NCBI GenBank assembly: GCA_001770205.1
Contig: MEQL01000002.1
Location: forward strand, 1-64,000
Source: Bdellovibrionales bacterium RIFOXYD12_FULL_39_22
GTDB taxonomy: Bacteria; Bdellovibrionota; Bacteriovoracia; Bacteriovoracales; Bacteriovoracaceae
Direction of reading: 5' to 3'
DNA length: 64,000 bases
Shown here: in pieces, positions 34,474-44,200 of the stretch
Position numbering within the stretch: position 1 is the first letter of the stretch
How the letters are laid out: each line of letters starts with the position of its first letter
Position numbers and translations under genes: made by a program
The notes under the pieces: generated by a model
Told to the model about the DNA's origin: nothing
The model's database searches: none
The model's input: the letters and a program-made list of their open reading frames with translations, nothing else

Positions 34474-36337
34474 TAAATAGTCGCCTAAGTCCGCTTTGGG
34501 TGTAGCGATTGGAAATTATGTTCCAAATGGATTCTGAAGATTTTCTATTAATGTCGTTATCTTTAAAATCGTATTGCTTATTCATAAAGTTTTGTACAGA
34601 AGGGGTTGTCGTCGAATTGCTCTGCTCGTCACCTTTAAAGTTAAGATTATAATCGTCACTGCCTTTTGTTTTTCCACTGTCTTCATCTTTTTGGAAATCA
34701 ACTTGTGGTTTATCTAGGCCGGCCTTGTTAATGGCCTCTTTAATTTGCTCTGCCCCTGTTGCGGGAGCGGCACTTCCAGGATTATTTAGGGTATCAAGTC
34801 CTTCTCCCAAAAGGCCGCGGCCGGTATTAAGCGCTTTATTACTGGCCACCGAGCGGACTAAATCATCGGCCATTTTGGCATCAATCCGCAGCGGTTTTTT
34901 GTTTTTAGCGTTGAGTTGATCTAACATCTGTCGGGCAATTTTTTGATTTTTTACTGCTAAGTTAGCATTATTGGTATTGGCCAGTCCTTGGGCACCACTA
35001 TAATCTCCTTGGGCCAGCGCATTGATACCTTGGCCAATGGCCGGCAGAGATAGTTGAGAACCAAGATTGCCTAAATTGCTGCCAAAATATTTTGACTTAT
35101 AGCAGGCATTTTCTCCACTAGCGTTTGCAAATTTTTTGCAATCACAATTTTGATCAAAATCTCCATTTTGGGTGACGCAGCCAAGCGAGGCCACGGACGC
35201 TATTTTGGAGTAATCTCCTGCTTCTTTAAAAATATTTGTTTCGTTGGCCGCCCAGAGTGTTTGGCAAGTTTGACTATTGCTGCGATTTTCATTGCGCGAA
35301 CCATCGGTGTTGTAGCAGTAACACTTTGGTTGAGTTAGACTGTCTCTTCCCTGCGGACAAAATTCACTAATGGAGTCCGTAAAGTTATCAATGATTTTTT
35401 GAATATCATCTGCATTTTTTTTGGCCTCTTCACTTTGTTTAGAGTAGTCCAGGCCTAGTTTCATGCTGATGGCCGCGGCCATGCCGGAAGCGGTGGCAAT
35501 TCCTGGAGAGGTTTTAAAGTAGTTAGACATGGTTGATAGTTTATCGGTTGCGGTGCCTCCTAGAAAGGTTTCCCAAAAACCACCTTTGGCATAGTCTTGT
35601 TTACCATTATCTGCTGTCAGCGTGTCGCCCAGCTTACACGCCCCCGCCAAGCCGTAAGGGGTCATCTCATAGATGGCCACGGCGGTGGCCGCGCCGTAGC
35701 CCGCGGTTAGTCCGTAGTAGATAGTGCTTTTTTGTTTGGCAACGCTGGCGATAGCATCTTGTTCGGCCTTCAGATATTTGAAAGCATTTACTTGCATGGT
35801 GTAGGTATCGTCAGATTTTTCATATTTATCTCCAAAATCTTTTAGCTTCTTTTTTAGAAAAAAGTAGAAGTAGGCCTCTGCCGCCAAGCTGGCCACTGCC
35901 GAGCCGTTGAAAATAGTTTTGGAGGTACAAGAAGTTTTGGACTTGGTTCCAAAATAGTTTAAAGCGGCCAGAGTTATTGTCAGGGCGTAAGAGGTATATC
36001 CTAGCATTTTACTTGGTTCAGAGACAGATTGCTCTCCTACTTTTTCCTGCGCCAGTTTATCAAAACATGCTTTCTGTTCCGCATAGGCCAGGCCAGCACA
36101 ACGTTCATAATCTTCGCGCGTCTTTTCATCTTGAGGATTTTCTAGACAACGATTAGATTCGCAAGACCAAGATTTATTACTTGCGGCCAAACAGTTTTTT
36201 TTCTGCTCGGCCAAATCGGGATCATTGGGATATTCGCAAGCAAACAGCGGCCGGCCGGAGGTATAGGCCAAAGCGCTACATAGTAAAAGCACCAATAGCG
36301 GATATTTTTTTTTCTCTATTTGTTTCCCGTTATTCAT
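34466..36337 (-). CDS. exported or membrane protein of unknown function with four predicted membrane segments
   Basis: Not recognised. ATG at 36337 (AAGG, 5 nt spacer) gives a signal peptide (YPLLVLLLCSALAYTSG). About 90 Cys-containing residues follow (CEYPNDPD, NCLAASNKSWSCESNRC), then four hydrophobic segments around 110-135, 140-165, 200-225 and 285-300, and a Cys-rich central part (CPQGRDSL, CYCYN, CQTLWA, NCDCKK). The C-terminal 200 residues are polar and disordered (TGAEQIKEAINKAG to the end). It overlaps the VanY gene, suggesting one transcript. Two pairs of membrane helices plus disulphide-rich exterior loops suggest a periplasm-facing assembly or sensor protein, but no function can be claimed. 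Confidence 0.5.
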   Translation of the reverse strand: MNNGKQIEKKKYPLLVLLLCSALAYTSGRPLFACEYPNDPDLAEQKKNCLAASNKSWSCESNRCLENPQDEKTREDYERCAGLAYAEQKACFDKLAQEKVGEQSVSEPSKMLGYTSYALTITLAALNYFGTKSKTSCTSKTIFNGSAVASLAAEAYFYFFLKKKLKDFGDKYEKSDDTYTMQVNAFKYLKAEQDAIASVAKQKSTIYYGLTAGYGAATAVAIYEMTPYGLAGACKLGDTLTADNGKQDYAKGGFWETFLGGTATDKLSTMSNYFKTSPGIATASGMAAAISMKLGLDYSKQSEEAKKNADDIQKIIDNFTDSISEFCPQGRDSLTQPKCYCYNTDGSRNENRSNSQTCQTLWAANETNIFKEAGDYSKIASVASLGCVTQNGDFDQNCDCKKFANASGENACYKSKYFGSNLGNLGSQLSLPAIGQGINALAQGDYSGAQGLANTNNANLAVKNQKIARQMLDQLNAKNKKPLRIDAKMADDLVRSVASNKALNTGRGLLGEGLDTLNNPGSAAPATGAEQIKEAINKAGLDKPQVDFQKDEDSGKTKGSDDYNLNFKGDEQSNSTTTPSVQNFMNKQYDFKDNDINRKSSESIWNIISNRYTQSGLRRLFNE

Positions 36338-36594
36338 AATTGCCTTCTTTAAAAAGTACCACTGTGGGTATCTAAAATTAGTATAAGCGCAAGGCCAGAT
36401 TATTCCCAAGAAAATAATTGAATAATGGTTTTGTTGGGACTATATTTTATCCTTCAAGAATTGATTATTATGGATTTTAAGCTGTAAAACACCTTAAATA
36501 ATACTAGTTTAATTCTTCTTTTATCAAGATGTAAAGCGACATGAAATATTGGCGAAATTAAATATCAACTTATTTTGAAAAAGGATTATGCCAC

Positions 36595-38433
36595 ATGAAA
36601 GAGTTAGAGAACGTTGTAATAAGGTTTTCTGGTGATTCCGGAGACGGGATGCAGTTAACAGGAACTCAATTTTCGACCACATCGGCCCTGATGGGAAACG
36701 ATATGTCGACATTTCCGGACTATCCCTCAGAGATTCGTGCTCCTCAAGGTACCGTTGCAGGAGTTTCTGGGTTTCAAGTCTGCTTTGGAGCAACCGAAGT
36801 AAACACTCCCGGTGATGAACCAGATGTTTTAGTGGCCATGAATCCCGCGGCCCTCAAGGCCAATCTGGCAGACGTAAAAAGAGGTGGAACAATTATAGTA
36901 AATAATGATGCCTTTTCTCCGGCAAATTTAAAAAAGGCCGGCTATGAATCCAATCCACTAGATACTAATGAGCTAGACAATTACAAAGTTATTCGTATCG
37001 ATATTAGCAATCTGACAACAGAAGCGTTAAAAAATCTAGATCTAGATCTGAAGGCCAAAGGGCGTTGTAAAAACTTTTGCGCTTTGGGATTTACCTACTA
37101 TCTTTTTGATCGCGATATGGACTCTACGATCAAGTGGATTGAGAGTAAATTTGGCAAGACTCCAGTATTAAAAGAAGCAAATATCTTGGCCTTAAAGGCC
37201 GGATACAACTACGGTGGAAATACACTAATCACTACCAATCGCTATCAAGTTCCTAAGGCCAAAATTGAAAAAGGAAAATATCGTCAAATGCAAGGTAATG
37301 CCGCTACCGCCTGGGGATTAATGCAAGCAGCAGAGGCCGCCGGACTTAAACTTTTTTTAGGTTCATATCCTATCACTCCTGCTACTGAAATTTTGCAGGA
37401 GCTTGCGAAGTTTAAAGAGTTTGGCGTTAAAACTTTTCAAGCAGAAGATGAGATTGCCGGAATTTGTTCGGCAATTGGAGCTTCTTTTGGTGGGGCCTTG
37501 GCCGCCACTACAACCTCCGGCCCAGGCCTTGCGCTAAAAACAGAGGCCATCGGTTTAGGCGTCATTTATGAAATTCCACTAGTAATTGTTAACGTACAGC
37601 GGGGAGGCCCGTCAACTGGTCTGCCGACAAAAACTGAACAAGCTGATCTATTACAATCTTTTTATGGACGAAATGGAGAGTGTCCGACTGTCGTAGTGGC
37701 CGCCTCCCGTCCTTCGGATTGTTTTGAGATGGCCTATGAAGCTGCCAGATTGGCGCTAGAACATATGACTCCGGTTATTTTGTTAACAGATGGATATATT
37801 GCGCAAGGAGCAGAACCTTGGAAAATTCCGGATATTGAAAAAGAATTTCGGCCAATTAAAACACGGATGGTAGATCGTAAGCTGGCACCCGGAGAGCAAT
37901 TTTTATCCTATCAGCGAGATCCTAAAACGCTAGTTCGTCCTTGGGCCATTCCCGGTATGGCCGGATATGAACATCGCATCGGCGGGCTAGAGAAGTCAGA
38001 AAATTTTGGAAACGTTAGCCATGATGCTAAAAACCATCAGCGTATGGTGGAGTTACGAGCAGAAAAAATTGCGCGAGTGGTAGATAATATTCCTGATCAA
38101 GAAGTTTTTGGAGATAAATCGGGAGATCTTTTGGTGGTCTCCTGGGGGGGAACATATGGCGCAACCTATTCTGCCGTACGTGAATTGCGCAAGGAAGGAA
38201 AGCGCGTTTCCTTGATGCACATGAAATATCTCAATCCAATGCCTAAAAATGTAGGCAAGATTTTAAAAAGCTATAAAAAGATCTTGGTTCCAGAGTTGAA
38301 TATGGGACAACTTCAGCATCTTTTGCGCGAGAAGTTTTTAATTGAGACGATTGGATATCATAAGGTTCAGGGACAACCACTAAAGATTACGGAAGTGGTG
38401 GGCCTCATTAATAGAGAACTTGAGAGTTTATAA
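36595..38433 (+). CDS. korA: 2-oxoacid:ferredoxin oxidoreductase, fused gamma-alpha subunit (2-oxoglutarate type)
   Basis: Oxidatively decarboxylates a 2-oxoacid to its CoA ester with ferredoxin as acceptor; 2-oxoglutarate is the likeliest substrate. The first ~190 residues are the gamma domain (VIRFSGDSGDGMQLTGTQF, FPDYPSEIRAPQGTVAGVSGFQV). The alpha domain follows: GNAATAWGLMQAAEAAG, SYPITPATEILQEL (the YPITP motif), FQAEDEIAGICSAIGASFGGA, TTTSGPGLALKTEAIG and RGGPSTGLPTKTEQ. Fusion of gamma and alpha is the KorA/OorA form. ATG lies 9 nt after AGGA. It is 35 nt upstream of korB with its own ribosome site, so a two-gene operon. No separate ferredoxin-domain delta subunit is present nearby. 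Confidence 0.92.
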   Translation: MKELENVVIRFSGDSGDGMQLTGTQFSTTSALMGNDMSTFPDYPSEIRAPQGTVAGVSGFQVCFGATEVNTPGDEPDVLVAMNPAALKANLADVKRGGTIIVNNDAFSPANLKKAGYESNPLDTNELDNYKVIRIDISNLTTEALKNLDLDLKAKGRCKNFCALGFTYYLFDRDMDSTIKWIESKFGKTPVLKEANILALKAGYNYGGNTLITTNRYQVPKAKIEKGKYRQMQGNAATAWGLMQAAEAAGLKLFLGSYPITPATEILQELAKFKEFGVKTFQAEDEIAGICSAIGASFGGALAATTTSGPGLALKTEAIGLGVIYEIPLVIVNVQRGGPSTGLPTKTEQADLLQSFYGRNGECPTVVVAASRPSDCFEMAYEAARLALEHMTPVILLTDGYIAQGAEPWKIPDIEKEFRPIKTRMVDRKLAPGEQFLSYQRDPKTLVRPWAIPGMAGYEHRIGGLEKSENFGNVSHDAKNHQRMVELRAEKIARVVDNIPDQEVFGDKSGDLLVVSWGGTYGATYSAVRELRKEGKRVSLMHMKYLNPMPKNVGKILKSYKKILVPELNMGQLQHLLREKFLIETIGYHKVQGQPLKITEVVGLINRELESL

Positions 38434-38468
38434 TTTATCGATAACCAGTAAAGGATAAGGATATTTTT

Positions 38469-39479
38469 ATGAGTGAAACAACAACATATACAAAAAAAGA
38501 TTTCGTAAGTGACCAGGAAGTTCGTTGGTGTCCGGGATGTGGAGACTACTCCATTTTATCAGCAGTGCAGACCGCCATGACTCAGATCGGAAAAAAGCGT
38601 GAGGATATCTGCTTTGTTTCGGGAATTGGTTGCTCTTCGCGTTTTCCTTACTACATGAACACCTTTGGCATGCATACTATTCATGGCCGTGCGGCCGCTA
38701 TCGCTTCCGGGCTTAAAATTCAAAATCCTAACTTGAGTGTTTGGGTTGCCACCGGAGATGGCGATGCGATGGCCATTGGCGGAAATCATCTAATTCACGC
38801 ACTTCGCCGTAATGTTGATATCAACATTATCATGTTCAATAATGAGATTTATGGATTGACCAAAGGACAATATTCCCCCACAACCAAAAGAGGGGTTATT
38901 ACTAAAACAACTCCTTACGGAGTTGTTGATCACCCCTTTGTTCCAGCATCACTGGCCTTAGGATGTGATGCAACTTTTTTTGCGCGCGCCATTGATACTG
39001 ATGTTAAACATTTAACTTCACTCGTCGTTGAAGCGGCCAACCATAAAGGGACAACTTTTATCGAGATTTTTCAAAACTGTGTTATCTTCTCTGACGGTAT
39101 TCATGAGGCCTATGCGGGTAAGGCCACGCGAGATGACAACACCATAAAAGTTGAACATGGAAAACCGATGATTTTTGGTAAAGAACGCAACAAAGGAATT
39201 ATTTTACGTGGAACAAGGCCAGAGGTCGTTACTATTGGGGAAAATGGAATAACCGAAAAAGATCTGCTAGTTCATGATAAGACCGACGACAATATGGCCT
39301 ATATGCTAAGTCGTATGAAGTTCCCAGAGCTTCCAGTGGCCTTAGGAATTTTTCGACAAGTTTCTGCCCCCTCGTATGAGATGGATGTTGAGGCGCAGAT
39401 TGCGCAAGTAACCAGCAAAAAAGGTGCGGGCAATATGAAATCACTATTGCACTCTGGACAAACTTGGAACGTCGGGTAG
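38469..39479 (+). CDS. korB: 2-oxoacid:ferredoxin oxidoreductase, beta subunit (2-oxoglutarate type)
   Basis: The thiamine diphosphate and iron-sulphur subunit. RWCPGCGDYSILSAVQ (residues 18-33) supplies two cysteines of the [4Fe-4S] cluster, GIGCSSRFPYY another, and IFQNCVIF the conserved Cys further on. The TPP/Mg motif is ATGDGDAMAIGGNHLIHALRRNVDINIIMFNNEIYGLTKGQ. Length (336 aa) matches. It pairs with KorA immediately upstream. Such enzymes supply reduced ferredoxin or replace 2-oxoglutarate dehydrogenase in the citric acid cycle. Confidence 0.92.
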   Translation: MSETTTYTKKDFVSDQEVRWCPGCGDYSILSAVQTAMTQIGKKREDICFVSGIGCSSRFPYYMNTFGMHTIHGRAAAIASGLKIQNPNLSVWVATGDGDAMAIGGNHLIHALRRNVDINIIMFNNEIYGLTKGQYSPTTKRGVITKTTPYGVVDHPFVPASLALGCDATFFARAIDTDVKHLTSLVVEAANHKGTTFIEIFQNCVIFSDGIHEAYAGKATRDDNTIKVEHGKPMIFGKERNKGIILRGTRPEVVTIGENGITEKDLLVHDKTDDNMAYMLSRMKFPELPVALGIFRQVSAPSYEMDVEAQIAQVTSKKGAGNMKSLLHSGQTWNVG

Positions 39480-39502
39480 ATTGCGCTTGAAAATAGTTAT
39501 GT

Positions 39503-39534
39503 GCCTGCGATGGCCTTACTTTAGCGTCGCAGGC
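39503..39534. terminator. hairpin between korB and the convergent lipoprotein gene, possible bidirectional terminator
   Basis: An 8-bp perfect stem, GCCTGCGA (39503-39510) with TCGCAGGC (39527-39534), encloses a 16-nt loop. It begins 24 nt after the korB stop. Its right arm lies inside the last codons of the leftward lipoprotein gene. On the plus strand CTTTT follows shortly, a weak U-tract. It could stop korB transcription and possibly readthrough from the other side. Confidence 0.45.
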
Positions 39535-40030
39535 CTGCTTTTACGCAAGAAATGATTCGTCGATCGTCGTAGTGGGGGAATTGTCCACGGCATTGTTCAT
39601 ATTTTTCGGTAGCAAATTCTTGGCAATTAGTGCGTTCGGTTTTGATGCAAAAATAGTCAATATTTTGTCTAACCTCTACTTCAATTCTGGCCGGATCATC
39701 GGTGGGATAGTTGGATTGATTTTCTTCAGGAAAAATAATTTGTTCATCCCTTGGGCGATAATCGCGCACAATGGTTTGAGGAGGACGAACATATTGGCGA
39801 TATTGGCCGGGATTTTCTTTTTCTTCTTGGCGCATTTGGCGATATTTTTCTAAAACTTCCATTTTTTTCAGCTCCTCTGGGGAGTGGGTGGCCTGTAAAG
39901 GAGGTGGCGCCGGCCGATAAAAGGAAGGAATAGGAGGTGGCCGCTCACTAACTTTTACAGAACTGCAATTGACAACGAGGAAGATGGCCAAGGCGGTAAA
40001 AAAAGAATGTAAAAGATAGGCATGTTTCAT
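39521..40030 (-). CDS. proline-rich lipoprotein of unknown function
   Basis: Not recognised. 169 aa; the N-terminus (MKHAYLLHSFFTALAIFLVVNC) is a lipoprotein signal with Cys22 acceptor. A Pro-rich stretch (PPPIPSFYRPAPPPL) is followed by a charged coiled-coil-like helix (EELKKMEVLEKYRQMRQEEK) and a Cys-bearing C-terminal part (IDYFCIKTERTNCQEF, YEQCRGQF, ISCVKAG) with four Cys, probably two disulphides. It starts in a 4-nt overlap with the FlbD-like gene just upstream (40027-40272), so the two are coupled. Confidence 0.6.
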   Translation of the reverse strand: MKHAYLLHSFFTALAIFLVVNCSSVKVSERPPPIPSFYRPAPPPLQATHSPEELKKMEVLEKYRQMRQEEKENPGQYRQYVRPPQTIVRDYRPRDEQIIFPEENQSNYPTDDPARIEVEVRQNIDYFCIKTERTNCQEFATEKYEQCRGQFPHYDDRRIISCVKAGLRR

Positions 40031-40272
40031 GGTATGGGGGGAAGTTCTGGGGTGTTATTTTTGCTTAAAAATAGAGCTTTTGATTTGTAAATTAATTTGA
40101 CTACATCGGAGGGGACTTCCGCAACATGGACTATTTGATTGTCGCTCATTACAATTTTGGTTTTTCCGGCCTCTTTGGCGATAGTAAGTATGTGATCTGG
40201 ATTGACAAAAATTTCCCAGTTTTGGATGGGGGCCCCATGGCCTTGCAGGGTAATGGCGTTTAGTTTAATCAT
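40027..40272 (-). CDS. small protein resembling flagellar protein FlbD
   Basis: An 81-aa protein. The N-terminal 60 residues resemble the FlbD pattern: MIKLNAITLQGH, then VNPDHILTIAKEA and TKIVMSDNQIVHVAEVPSDVVKLI, matching the family's short strand-helix layout of MI-x-[VL] then NPDLI-like and V-x-E-[ST]-x-[ED]-E-V. A short Pro-rich tail follows. FlbD is a minor flagellar-cluster protein; no other flagellar gene is in view, so the assignment is tentative. AAGGA precedes the ATG by 8 nt. It is the first gene of a two-gene unit with the proline-rich lipoprotein. Confidence 0.5.
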   Translation of the reverse strand: MIKLNAITLQGHGAPIQNWEIFVNPDHILTIAKEAGKTKIVMSDNQIVHVAEVPSDVVKLIYKSKALFLSKNNTPELPPIP

Positions 40273-40479
40273 CTACCAAATCCTTGTTTAAGGTGAGTAA
40301 TTTTTTCATGGAATAAATTATTTGCAAATTATACCAGCAATTTATTCTAAAAGTGAAGTTAACGAGAAGACCCTAGTGCAATAAAGCGTAGGTATTTTTT
40401 ACAATAATTATCAAAGCAATTGAAAAAAATGGCCTATAGATGTTTAATGGGGGGCCTGAGTCAAAACAAAGGATGTGTC

Positions 40480-43400
40480 ATGAAAAATCTTGCTTTAAAT
40501 GTTTTACTTTCTTCAGTTGCTTTAGTTTCGCTACTTTCTTCTTGTTCTCCTTCAGCCGATACAAAAAAGAGTACACCTGTGCGTGCAAAGACCTCTATCT
40601 CTTCAAAAGATTTGCAAGATATTCAAACATCTTCCATTGAAAGTGGTGGAAATTACAAATATGTAGCACTATCTAGCGATAGTGTGGCCTTAAATAAAAC
40701 ACTCCGGAAATTGAAAGAGAGTGGTGGCGAAGTTATTTTTGTAGATACTAAAACTGGCTATATTAATTTTTCTGCTCCTGCTTCGGAGGTTTTGGCCATT
40801 TTAGAGGAGCGACTTTTTTCAGACGTAATGATCTCCAGAAGTAAAAAATATGATCTGTCTAAAACAGCTGAACGCTCTTTCCGCGATAGTGAAACTGGAG
40901 GCAGTCGAAATTGGCCGGCCAGTAATTTTAGCACAAGAGAGCTAATGGTGGTGGATAAATTGCAGAGTCAGTTTGCGGCAGAATATGGGGTAGAATTAGA
41001 TGGCTCAAACTCCGTAGTCGCTATCTTTGATACTGGCCTGGATATTACGCGCACCGATGCTTTTGACGATAGGATTGTAGAGCTTCGTTCTTTACGCCAA
41101 GAAGACAATATTATTTTAACGGATGCGACAATTACGTCCGTAGATGGCGTGGAATATTTGCAGGCCACGATTGGTGAGGAGGAGTTGAAAATAGAGCGAA
41201 CTGAAAGATTGAAGGCCGATCGTCGCTACTATCTTGGATACTTCACTGAACAGCAATTGGCCGGAACGGACGAAGATTATACTCTTTATGATCTAAATCA
41301 AGATGGCAAAGGGAATGGGATATTTACGGTAGTTGCTTTTTTAAATGAACAAAATATTTATGAGGTCTATGTAAATGTAAATGATAAAAAAACCTATGGA
41401 GAGGCAGGTGATCAGAGCATAGAAGATGAAAATAAATTGTTAGATTTTAACTGGGTTAGGGAGAATGTGCGTGATCGTTTCGTGGATAATCAGACAGCAC
41501 CACTTGCTAGTTACTACAAGTATATGACTAGAATGGATATCATCGATGGCAAAAAATTAGAGAGTGATCGGAAAAAAGGTGTGGTCAATTTGGGTGTTAC
41601 GATTGCGGCCGGCCATGAGTTGGATGCAAAAGGTGAGTTGCTGGTTAATGTGGCCGGCGAAGATAGCAGTCAGGCACTTTATCAAGTCGGAATTGTGGGA
41701 ATAGATTATATGGGACATGGAACTCATTGCGCAGGAATTGCCGCGGGAAATTTTAAAACGGCAAAAAAATTTAGCGCGGGCGCTTATAAGGCAAAGATCA
41801 TTGGAGTTCCGATTTTAGGAGGACACGTAGATGATGGTGCCACTTTTAATCTGATTCATAAATTAATCTATAAATATCCCAATATTGTTTTCAATTTTAG
41901 CTTTGGGAGAAATGAAGAGGAAAATGATACTCAAGAAACTGAATCCAAAATTTTTGATAAGATTGCCCAAGTTTATAATACGGTATTTGTAAAATCTGCT
42001 GGGAATGAAGGGCCGGCGATCAATTCTCATGGAGTGACAATTTCTAAGAATATGCTCTCAGCTACTAACTACTATAGTACCAACTCTAATTTAGATAACT
42101 CGACTTCTTCTCTTGCCTTTGATCAGATTGTTATTGATGTTAGTTCTTCGCGCGGCCCGATGATTGATGGTGCCTTAAAACCGGATATTGGAGCTCCTGG
42201 AAACGTTATGTCGGTTCTACCAATAGCTGCACCATTAAATAGTACGGAGGGACGTCGTAGTTTTCAATATTGGCCAGGAACTTCCATGGCCGCCCCCAAT
42301 GTCGTAGGGGTTGTTGCTCTTTTATATGATGCGGCGATTAAGGCCCGTTTGGCCCAAGAAGTCCCCAATGCATCTATCTCCATCGCTAAGATGCATAAAA
42401 TTATCAAAGGATCAGCGATTGCGTATGAGGGGTTTAATTACGGAGAGTGTATATCAAGTGGAGTACGGGGAAATAATTACTGTGAACTGGTGCAGAAAAG
42501 ATATAACTTTAAATGGTTAGACGGTGGAGCAGGAAGAATAAATGCGCTAGGGGCGTGGAATTTATTTAAGGAGATCAGAGAGGGCGATGATATAATTTAT
42601 AGCACTTCTGTCGCTACAGTCATGACAGAAAATTATCACAATGAAAAGTCGGTAGGCTTTTATGCCATTGATCGTTTTGTTGAGAAGATCAATTTTACTG
42701 TTTCCATGGATGATCTTGAAAAATTAGAAGGGTTAGTTCGTCATCAAACCTTGACGCTGACAATTCCGGAAGAGGTGGATTGGTTATCATTTAGTGATCA
42801 GTTTACAATAAAAGAGCGTCGGCTAGAGGCCTTCTCCTCAGAAAATCGGGTGGTGGCCCTCTATGTAAACAGAGAGAAATTGGTTAAAGACGGCCGTCTA
42901 CTTCCGGGAGTTCACTTCGCAGCAATCAAAGCATATTCTGATGAAGCTCGCCGGGCCTTTGATTTTGTTTTTCCTGTGACCTTTATTGGTACACATACTC
43001 AATTCAATTCGCTGGTGGATAATGATCGCTTTGCGGCCAAAGGGTTTATACCTGCTGGCCAATTTATGAGTTATTTTTTGCCAGTAGCGGAGGCGGGAAG
43101 TAACTTACTTTTAAATTTAAAAGTATCTCCTTCTTTGCCCGGGATGGTTCGCATGGCCGTCTATTACCGCGGTGTAGATATGGAAGATAGCAAAAGGTTA
43201 GTTCTAAAGAGTCGTTGGGCCATGAGTAGTTTTGATTACGGAGAGGGACGAGACTATTTGCAATATGTTTTAAAAGCACCAGCGATAGGAGTTTATGAGG
43301 TGGTGTTATTGGCCGATGCAGATGAATCCTTTTTTGATTTTAAAGGAGAACCAGGATCTTTTTTTGAATTTAGTGCGGCAAAGTTGGCACTAGTAGGCGG

Positions 43401-44079
43401 AGCGGTCACTAAATTTCAAGACGAAAAAAATACCAGAGTGCTAGTTTCTAATCTGAAAAATGTTGGGCCAGTGGTAAGGGTAAGTAGTGCGGTTGTGGCC
43501 GCAAATTCTCTTTCCAAACAAGAAGGTATAAAACTCGCACATCAGGCAAAAAGAGAGATTCCGTTAACAGTACCGGCCGGTGTTGCCCAAGTAGAATTTA
43601 CTTCTTTCTATAATGGCCAGGCGGCCAAAACAGATATTGATTTAGAGTTAGAAGATGCCAGCGGCGCGCCGGTAACCGATAGTGCTGGGAATCAATATGG
43701 TTCGGCCGGCCCAGATGGTGACGAATACTTTATTAGCAAACTTCCTCCAGGAGAATATAAGTTAATTGTGGTGGGGTACAATATTCCGGCCGGAGAAGAT
43801 GTCTTCGAGATTGAAATTAAACAGCATTTGGCCAAGTCGGTAGTATTAAGTGAGAAATTCTCCATTGTTGGTAGTGATAAAGTTATTGATGTGAAAAAAA
43901 ATGGAGTTTTCCCATGGGAGAGAGAAGCAAGATACAATTTAGTGGCCAATTTTGCCAACAGTCAACTAGAGGAGGTACTAAAAATTGAGGGTTATACTCC
44001 CGACATAGTTGTTGATTTTTCTGCTATCTATGATAACGAAAGAAAATCACTATCAGTATTTTATCGAGAAGTACCATAG
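40480..44079 (+). CDS. large subtilase-family lipoprotein resembling tripeptidyl-peptidase II
   Basis: Peptidase S8 with an unusual layout. ATG at 40480 (GGA, 6 nt) gives a lipoprotein signal ending LLSSC; upstream in-frame codons add 20 residues and lack the signal shape. A propeptide-like domain covers about residues 45-135. The triad is Asp184 (AIFDTGLD), His413 (GHGTHCAG) and Ser602 (GTSMAAPN), with KSAGNEGP bearing the oxyanion Asn. The 229-residue gap between Asp and His, against about 32 in subtilisin, is the hallmark of tripeptidyl-peptidase II; the post-Ser layout (GAGRINALGAW, then about 480 residues of beta-rich domains) fits too. The C-terminal 180 residues include a pre-peptidase-like strand domain (ELEDASGAPVTDSAGNQYG). 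It would sit on the outer membrane and digest peptides. 1199 aa. Confidence 0.85.
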   Translation: MKNLALNVLLSSVALVSLLSSCSPSADTKKSTPVRAKTSISSKDLQDIQTSSIESGGNYKYVALSSDSVALNKTLRKLKESGGEVIFVDTKTGYINFSAPASEVLAILEERLFSDVMISRSKKYDLSKTAERSFRDSETGGSRNWPASNFSTRELMVVDKLQSQFAAEYGVELDGSNSVVAIFDTGLDITRTDAFDDRIVELRSLRQEDNIILTDATITSVDGVEYLQATIGEEELKIERTERLKADRRYYLGYFTEQQLAGTDEDYTLYDLNQDGKGNGIFTVVAFLNEQNIYEVYVNVNDKKTYGEAGDQSIEDENKLLDFNWVRENVRDRFVDNQTAPLASYYKYMTRMDIIDGKKLESDRKKGVVNLGVTIAAGHELDAKGELLVNVAGEDSSQALYQVGIVGIDYMGHGTHCAGIAAGNFKTAKKFSAGAYKAKIIGVPILGGHVDDGATFNLIHKLIYKYPNIVFNFSFGRNEEENDTQETESKIFDKIAQVYNTVFVKSAGNEGPAINSHGVTISKNMLSATNYYSTNSNLDNSTSSLAFDQIVIDVSSSRGPMIDGALKPDIGAPGNVMSVLPIAAPLNSTEGRRSFQYWPGTSMAAPNVVGVVALLYDAAIKARLAQEVPNASISIAKMHKIIKGSAIAYEGFNYGECISSGVRGNNYCELVQKRYNFKWLDGGAGRINALGAWNLFKEIREGDDIIYSTSVATVMTENYHNEKSVGFYAIDRFVEKINFTVSMDDLEKLEGLVRHQTLTLTIPEEVDWLSFSDQFTIKERRLEAFSSENRVVALYVNREKLVKDGRLLPGVHFAAIKAYSDEARRAFDFVFPVTFIGTHTQFNSLVDNDRFAAKGFIPAGQFMSYFLPVAEAGSNLLLNLKVSPSLPGMVRMAVYYRGVDMEDSKRLVLKSRWAMSSFDYGEGRDYLQYVLKAPAIGVYEVVLLADADESFFDFKGEPGSFFEFSAAKLALVGGAVTKFQDEKNTRVLVSNLKNVGPVVRVSSAVVAANSLSKQEGIKLAHQAKREIPLTVPAGVAQVEFTSFYNGQAAKTDIDLELEDASGAPVTDSAGNQYGSAGPDGDEYFISKLPPGEYKLIVVGYNIPAGEDVFEIEIKQHLAKSVVLSEKFSIVGSDKVIDVKKNGVFPWEREARYNLVANFANSQLEEVLKIEGYTPDIVVDFSAIYDNERKSLSVFYREVP

Positions 44080-44200
44080 GGGAGTAGAACGCTCGGTCAT
44101 GGTAGTTTGGCGGTAATAAAAAGTTGGTAGATAGTACTTGCCACCACTTGATGCTTTGATAGAATTAATATGATTTCCAGGACGGAAAGGAGCTAAAAAA

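Noticed and set aside
40027..40272. Confident call of a flagellar operon
   Set aside because: Only the small FlbD-like pattern is present; no other flagellar gene is in the window, so it stays tentative.
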